From JBHIAG01 sp046758465 (GTDB lineage: Bacteria; Acidobacteriota; Terriglobia; Acidiferrales; 2-02-FULL-67-57): a stretch of 17,647 nt of DNA. A model generated the notes under the pieces. The model had not been told where the DNA came from, ran no database searches, and saw only the letters and a program-made list of their open reading frames with translations. A program made the translations under genes and the position numbers. Shown piece after piece: positions 14,124 to 17,647 of this stretch. Position 1 is the first letter of the stretch, and each line of letters starts with the position of its first letter. The DNA lies in NCBI GenBank assembly GCA_046758465.1, contig JBHIAG010000041.1:1-17647 (forward strand). Reading direction: 5' to 3'.

Positions 14124-14442
14124 CAGGCTCACTCCCCCCAGGCAGGAGCCTGGGGGCTGGATGCCCCTGGCCGTGCGCGAAGGCGCGGGTGCCCCTCGAC
14201 TACGCTCGGGGTAAACTCCGCACCTCTTCCAAGCCGGTGTTATACCAATCAAGGAAAAACCGGCACGTGGCATGTTCCGGTGGCAGGAGCCCTGCGACCC
14301 CGAAGCTTCGGGGGCCGGCTGGGGGCTCGGCGTGTTTGGCCGGAGCTTGGCGGCTCGGTGTGTTTCAGCCCTGCTAGCACGCCCTAGGGACCTGCCCGGA
14401 TTGGCTCTGGACGCCGCCGGAGGGAGGCGGCAGACTTTCACC
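14124..14442. repeat. 319-nt intergenic mosaic of dispersed repeats
   Basis: No convincing gene is seen. The stretch contains CAGGAGCCTGGGGGCTGG at 14142-14159; CCCCTCGACTACGCTCGGGG at 14192-14211 (a version of the common CCCTTCGACTACGCTCAGGG repeat); the perfect palindrome CCCCGAAGCTTCGGGG at 14298-14313; and three GGCTCGG-containing phrases at 14311-14362. CCTGGGGGCTCGG also occurs at 3810-3822. A frame open from 14272 joins the TSUP gene but its first 57 codons are repeat sequence, so I treat it as untranslated. Confidence 0.6.
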
Positions 14443-15216
14443 GTGGAACTTTCGACATTGCTCCTGCTGTGCGCCGCCGCGCTGGGGGTAGCGGCGGTGG
14501 TGGTGGCCAGTGGCTTCGGGCTGGGCACGGCACTGACGCCGCTCTTCCTGCTCACCTACGACATCAAAACCGCCATCTTGCTCGTGGCCGTGGTGCACTT
14601 CGCGAATAATCTTTTTCGGCTGGCGCTCTTTCGTCGCAGCGTGGATGGCAGCATCGTGCGGCGGTTCGGGCTGGCGAGCGTGGTGGGCGCGGTGGTGGGC
14701 TCGCTGCTGCAGAAGTATGCGGGCGAGCCCGGGCTCGAACTTGGTCTGGGGGCGCTGCTGGTAGTGCTGGGCGGGGTGGAGTTTTTGCCGGGGCGGCCCC
14801 GAACCCAGAAGCCTGCTTGCGCAGGCAAGCTGCGGGGTCGGGGTTGGCGGATTCCGCGGCGGGTGGACCAGGCGGGCGGGTTCCTTTCGGGGCTGCTGGG
14901 CGGGCTGATGGGCAACCAGGGGGCGATCCGCAGTGGTTATCTGCTCAACTACGGGCTTTCAAAGGACGCCTTCATCGCCACCGGGACGGCGATTGCCTGC
15001 CTGATTGATGCCAGCCGCATCCCGGTGTATTTGTTCAACTACGGGGCCGGGCTTGTCAGCTCCTGGCCTTACCTGGTGGCGGTGATTGGGGCGGCTCTTA
15101 CCGGGACGCTGGTGGGGAGGCGGCTGGTGGCGCGGCTGACGCTGGCGTGGTTCCGGTCGCTGGTGGCAGGGCTGATCGCGCTCGTCGGCACCGTGCTCAT
15201 CTTCACAAATCTGTAA
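14443..15216 (+). CDS. TSUP (TauE/SafE-type) permease
   Basis: The 257-residue reading from the GTG at 14443 (VELSTLLLLCAAALGVAAVV) removes an upstream repeat-derived extension. GAGGGAGG lies about 15 bases upstream, a rather long spacing, so a TTG at 14401 or the ATG at 14272 cannot be excluded. About eight helices in two halves are visible. The N-terminal half has SGFGLGTALTPLFLLTYDIKTAILLVAVVHFANNLFRL, and the C-terminal half has the matching glycine-rich GGFLSGLLGGLMGNQGAIRS, typical of TSUP carriers (sulphite, sulphoacetate or other organic anions). The substrate is not determinable. The loop between the halves (about residues 116-135, PGRPRTQKPACAGKLRGRG) is encoded by a palindromic repeat. 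The stop is 15 nt from the convergent toxin gene, with no terminator between them. Confidence 0.85.
   Translation: MELSTLLLLCAAALGVAAVVVASGFGLGTALTPLFLLTYDIKTAILLVAVVHFANNLFRLALFRRSVDGSIVRRFGLASVVGAVVGSLLQKYAGEPGLELGLGALLVVLGGVEFLPGRPRTQKPACAGKLRGRGWRIPRRVDQAGGFLSGLLGGLMGNQGAIRSGYLLNYGLSKDAFIATGTAIACLIDASRIPVYLFNYGAGLVSSWPYLVAVIGAALTGTLVGRRLVARLTLAWFRSLVAGLIALVGTVLIFTNL
14797..14843. repeat. composite palindrome inside the TSUP permease gene
   Basis: An inner hairpin GCTTGC-GCAG-GCAAGC (14815-14830; alternatively GCCTGC-TTGC-GCAGGC) is nested in outer arms CCCCGAACCC and GGGGTCGGGG that pair with one mismatch. The element keeps the frame and encodes about 16 residues of a cytoplasmic loop. 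The inner part matches the family at 7090-7106 and the outer CCCCGAA part recalls the palindrome at 8433-8450. Confidence 0.6.
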
Positions 15217-15231
15217 TGCGACGAACGGTTA

Positions 15232-15639
15232 CTATTTACTAGGTCGCCGGACGTGGCCTCTGTCCAGCATAGTGACAGCGCCACTCCTCGCGACTTTGGC
15301 AATAAATGGCGGAGAGTTTCTAGCCACAAATCGGAAGATGGCAGGGAGTGCTTTGACGAATATTTGAGCCATCTCTACACCCTGAAGGTCACCCGCCGTT
15401 AGTACAAACGCACGCACCCCTGCCCTCATGAGAGCAGCACGTTCGGAGGCTCGATACCGGATTTTTCGATCTTTTGTGAAGACGACCCACCCTTTCCTTC
15501 CGACCTCCGGGAGCCAGTCCTCGTCTTTTGCGTTTGGCGGGAAAAGATCGTCGTGAACTCGTACCGCAGCGCCCGCCTGACGGAGCGCAGCGGCAATCTT
15601 TTTCCTTCCTAGGGATCGATCAAGGAAGAAACGAGTGGT
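15232..15639 (-). CDS. VapC45-like PIN-domain toxin reading frame, no canonical start codon
   Basis: A 135-codon frame runs from just after the antitoxin stop to a TAG at 15232. It begins TTRFFLDRSLGRKKIAAALR and continues KDEDWLPEVGRKGWVVFTKDRKIRYRASERAALM and GVRAFVLTAGDLQGVEMAQ. These match PIN-like toxins of the VapC45 type: the LDRS Asp, the DEDW acidic pair and the FTKD Asp are the expected metal-binding residues of a ribonuclease, and the length is normal. The first 70 codons contain no ATG, GTG or TTG; the first ATG (15429) would delete the acidic residues. The frame is identical to that of the antitoxin, separated only by TAA (15642-15640), exactly where family members would have their initiator. 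It may be a broken toxin, a readthrough product, or one using a non-standard start. Confidence 0.7.
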   Translation of the reverse strand, partial: TTRFFLDRSLGRKKIAAALRQAGAAVRVHDDLFPPNAKDEDWLPEVGRKGWVVFTKDRKIRYRASERAALMRAGVRAFVLTAGDLQGVEMAQIFVKALPAIFRFVARNSPPFIAKVARSGAVTMLDRGHVRRPSK

Positions 15640-16359
15640 TTAGGCGGCTTCGAGCTGGAGCTCGCACCGGATCGCTTCTTCGATTTCGAGCCGTTGGCGG
15701 CCATAATCGTCGGTTAGGTCATCGATTGAGTCTCCCGCTTTGTAGCGCTCCGCGATGACAGCGGTAGCAATGCCCGTGCCTACCAAAACCGGGCGACCGA
15801 AGGAGACATACGGATCGATCACGACCACCTTCGGTTCTTCGAGTTCGCGCTTTCTCGTGAACGGGAAAAGCTTGACGGCAAAGCCAGCCGGGTCACGCTC
15901 GATGCGGCGCAGGTGAGCCAGCAGCAAATTCCGTATAGCCAGTTGTCCATCCTGGGAGATATTGATTAATTGGCCATACTTTTGGATGAAGAGGTCCAAA
16001 CCGTCTGTTTCAAATCTCAGATCAGCTAGTGGGTGCTGGGAGGGGAATTGTTTGGTGAGATATCGAAGAGCCCTTCTGACCTTCACCAATGGTATGTTGT
16101 GGTCTCGGCGAATGGCATCGAGAACATGGGCTTCCACGAGATTTACGAAGGAGAGGAGATGGCCGTTTTTGTCGGGGAGCCTAATAATGGGCTTGAAAAA
16201 CCTCCTCTCGACTTGGGTGGGATACCATCTACCGACAACCCAAGAGCGAAGTGTGGCATAAGGTATCCGGAGGTAATGGGCAGCCTCCGGCATGGTATAG
16301 GCCGACAACTCACGCGGGTCCTGGCCTGCGTAGAAGCTCCTGGAATCCCCCTTCATCAT
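15640..16359 (-). CDS. VapB45-like antitoxin (HTH plus DUF433)
   Basis: The 239-residue product from the ATG at 16359 matches the size I recall for Mycobacterium VapB45; an open extension to 16488 crosses the promoter and is rejected. The N-terminal part (YTMPEAAHYLRIPYATLRSWV, about residues 20-40) looks like a MerR/Xre-type helix-turn-helix, followed by FVNLVEAHVLDAIRRDHNIPL, typical of this family. The C-terminal DUF433 domain is seen in VVIDPYVSFGRPVLVGTGIA and the DSIDDLTDDYGRQRLEIEEA segment. By analogy it binds DNA upstream of its own gene and neutralises the PIN toxin encoded directly after it. The start has no ribosome site: TATACT lies only seven bases upstream, so the mRNA may be leaderless. 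A 9-bp inverted repeat overlaps the promoter. Confidence 0.85.
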   Translation of the reverse strand: MMKGDSRSFYAGQDPRELSAYTMPEAAHYLRIPYATLRSWVVGRWYPTQVERRFFKPIIRLPDKNGHLLSFVNLVEAHVLDAIRRDHNIPLVKVRRALRYLTKQFPSQHPLADLRFETDGLDLFIQKYGQLINISQDGQLAIRNLLLAHLRRIERDPAGFAVKLFPFTRKRELEEPKVVVIDPYVSFGRPVLVGTGIATAVIAERYKAGDSIDDLTDDYGRQRLEIEEAIRCELQLEAA

Positions 16360-16365
16360 GGAGAG

Positions 16366-16403
16366 AGTATACCAGCTTTCCACAACAGAGGCCCAAGCTG
16401 GTA
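16366..16403 (-). promoter_or_regulatory. extended -10 promoter and putative operator of the toxin-antitoxin operon
   Basis: On the minus strand, TGGTATACT (an extended -10, with TATACT at 16371-16366) ends six bases before the antitoxin ATG at 16359, so transcription could begin at the A of the ATG. A perfect 9-bp inverted repeat, TACCAGCTT (16370-16378) and AAGCTGGTA (16395-16403), separated by 16 bases, overlaps the -10 and spans the usual -35 zone, as expected for an autorepression site. The best -35-like hexamer is TTGGGC with a 19-nt spacer. Confidence 0.5.
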
Positions 16404-16529
16404 CACGGGTTAGTCTGCAATTCCGAGACTGTGGCCAAAGACGTTCTTTGCCGCCATAATCGAGCGCGCGACGACCCGGACGGCTCACCGCTAGCCAACA
16501 GGACCCAGTGGCGCCGGTGAACGCAGAAA

Positions 16530-17174
16530 TCAGAGGGCTTGGAGTACCGTGTGGCCTAGCGAGGGAAGGTCGATGAGGACGGCGCGGCGTTGTCCGGCCG
16601 CAGCAACGTTGAAATGATTAGCGTCACGCCCGAAGCTTTCGTGGATGTGGCCGTGGATGTGTGCCAGCACAGGCTTGCGGGCAAGAAGTGCGGCCAGCGA
16701 GCGGCTGCCCACGTGCTCACCGGCGTAAACGCGGTCGAGGGCACCGTAGGCGGGTGAGTGCGTCACAAACACGGTTTGTTCATGGAGGAGAGGCTCCAAC
16801 GATCGAACGTCTTTTTCAATCTCACTCTCTGGCTTCTCGAAGATTCCGCCGACGAACGGTAAACTGTACTGGTAGCCCACGAAGCTGTGGCCGCTGAAAT
16901 CAAGCCGTCTTCCGTGGAGCGGCTTGATGTGTTCGTCCTCGTAGTCCAGCGCGACAAAATCGTCGTTGCCCATGAGGTAGAGCACCGGCACCAGGACTTT
17001 TTTGAGGATGGGAATTATTTTCTGGCCCTGCTCGCGCTGCTCCTCGTCCCAGCCGCCGGCAAACAGGTCTCCCGCCAAGACCAGCAGGTCGGCCTGGTGT
17101 TCTTTGATCAATCCGACGAGCCACTCATAAACACTTAGAACACCATGAATGTCCGCTACCGCCAGGAGGCGCAC
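16530..17174 (-). CDS. calcineurin-like metallophosphoesterase
   Basis: The 214-residue cytoplasmic protein (no signal peptide) carries the full set of metallophosphoesterase motifs: ADIHG (Asp 8, His 10), LAGDLF (Asp 36), MGNDD (Asn 70), VTHSPAYG (His 139) and HIHGHIHES (His 174 to His 178). These bind two metal ions and hydrolyse phosphomono- or diesters. The overall pattern is closer to the small YfcE/Icc-like phosphoesterases than to large nucleases; the substrate is unknown. The start is a GTG at 17174, five bases after the stop of the STAS gene, with no clear ribosome site, so translational coupling with that gene is likely. The pairing with a STAS protein suggests a regulatory role but this is inference. 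Confidence 0.9.
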   Translation of the reverse strand: MRLLAVADIHGVLSVYEWLVGLIKEHQADLLVLAGDLFAGGWDEEQREQGQKIIPILKKVLVPVLYLMGNDDFVALDYEDEHIKPLHGRRLDFSGHSFVGYQYSLPFVGGIFEKPESEIEKDVRSLEPLLHEQTVFVTHSPAYGALDRVYAGEHVGSRSLAALLARKPVLAHIHGHIHESFGRDANHFNVAAAGQRRAVLIDLPSLGHTVLQAL

Positions 17175-17179
17175 AGTGA

Positions 17180-17533
17180 TTACTTGAAGCTGGCCAGGGC
17201 TTCTTCCTCGGTAGCGTAGATTTCAAAGACGGTTATCAAACGGGCGAGTACCAATATGTGTTGTATGCGCTTGCTCACGTTAACCAGTTTCAGTTGCCCA
17301 CCTTGGTCTCGGACACAGACCAAAACCCTGACAAGGGAGCCCAGTTCCCATTGACGAAGAGACCAAATAGCGTAATTCGCAAGGTTGAGCAGAATTTTCT
17401 TCTTGTTACCAGCGAGTAACTCCTTTACTTGGTTTTCCAGAGTCCGCTTTTGGAAGTCTTCGAGAGGGATGTTCCCCCTCAAGTCCAGGACGATGACCCC
17501 TTCGATTTCGCGTATGTTGATGCTCAAACCCAC
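17180..17533 (-). CDS. STAS-domain protein (anti-sigma-factor antagonist-like)
   Basis: The 117-residue product starts at a GTG at 17533 preceded by AGGAAGAG. The fold signatures of SpoIIAA-type STAS proteins are clear: INIREIEGVIVLDLRGNI (5-22), KKILLNLANY (45-54), GGQLKLVNVSKRIQHIL (78-94) and TVFEIYATEEEALASF (101-116). STAS proteins normally bind a kinase/anti-sigma factor and are switched by phosphorylation of Ser or Thr in an I-D-S-S/T-G motif after strand 3. Here that loop reads AIWSLRQWELGSL (55-67), with no D-S-S-G and about three extra residues. The protein may therefore be non-phosphorylatable or use a different Ser (Ser 58). The metallophosphoesterase follows five nt downstream on the same strand. 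The upstream partner, if any, is outside the window. Confidence 0.88.
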   Translation of the reverse strand: MGLSINIREIEGVIVLDLRGNIPLEDFQKRTLENQVKELLAGNKKKILLNLANYAIWSLRQWELGSLVRVLVCVRDQGGQLKLVNVSKRIQHILVLARLITVFEIYATEEEALASFK

Positions 17534-17621
17534 GGGTGCTCTTCCTGCGTTGAGTCAGTGGTGGGCCGATGGTGCGCCCGGAACTGTAGGGGTGTCAAGC
17601 CACTGTACTGGGTCAAGACAT

Positions 17622-17645
17622 GTGAGACGAGGAGCCTCGTGAGAC
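17622..17645. repeat. small inverted and direct repeats at the right edge
   Basis: ACGAGG (17627-17632) and CCTCGT (17635-17640) form a hairpin around AG. GTGAGAC occurs on both sides (17622-17628 and 17639-17645). The pattern could be the edge of a mobile element or of a regulatory region continuing outside the window, but there is too little sequence to decide. Confidence 0.3.
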
Positions 17646-17647
17646 AT

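Noticed and set aside
14272..14442. N-terminal extension of the TSUP permease from the ATG at 14272
   Set aside because: The 57 extra codons are made of dispersed repeats and lack a membrane pattern; the family usually begins with the first helix.
13608..14555. 315-codon minus-strand frame across the phosphatase and repeat region
   Set aside because: It is antisense to a gene with an intact catalytic loop and continues through repeats; no ribosome site or motif.
16360..16488. N-terminal extension of the antitoxin
   Set aside because: It would put the extended -10 and the inverted repeat inside the coding region and precede the normal family start; the added residues are not typical.
1..17647. 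tRNA, rRNA, CRISPR arrays or a complete insertion sequence
   Set aside because: No regularly spaced repeat-spacer pattern, no T-loop/acceptor combination and no transposase motif was seen by eye.

Overview
The window looks like a chromosomal segment of an Acidobacteriota bacterium or a close relative. This is inferred from high GC, a DUF5916/CBM9-like outer-membrane protein, a minimal mlaE-mlaF-mlaD set without mlaB or mlaC, an ATP-type PEP carboxykinase, and exported cupredoxin-like proteins. No rRNA, tRNA, CRISPR array or intact insertion sequence is visible.

Layout. (1) 1-726: 3'-truncated 7-TM protein on the minus strand, followed by a 51-aa exported protein (979-824, minus) with its own terminator. 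(2) 1204-3489: large exported beta-barrel protein (plus). (3) 3490-3894: non-coding, with a hairpin. (4) 3895-9940, minus strand: AzgA-type purine permease, pckA, then the lipid-transport operon mlaE-mlaF-mlaD. (5) 10093-11870, plus: aroC and def. (6) 11996-14123, plus: a tight cluster of three exported proteins (cupredoxin-like, unknown, Cys-dependent phosphatase). (7) 14124-14442: repeat-rich gap, then a TSUP/TauE-like permease to 15216. (8) 15232-16359, minus: a VapBC45-like toxin-antitoxin pair with a recognisable promoter/operator. (9) 16530-17533, minus: STAS-domain protein followed by a metallophosphoesterase.

Most genes are housekeeping: purine uptake, gluconeogenesis, envelope lipid asymmetry, the shikimate pathway and protein N-terminal processing. 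The unusual points are these: a toxin reading frame that begins directly after the antitoxin stop codon, in the same frame, with no ATG/GTG/TTG start; an MlaD homologue with five repeats of exactly 34 residues; an MlaF homologue with Ser in place of the catalytic Walker B Glu; a STAS protein lacking the usual phospho-acceptor motif; palindromic repeats inside two coding regions; and an uncharacterised exported three-gene cluster. All assignments come from reading motifs by eye; no database search was run.
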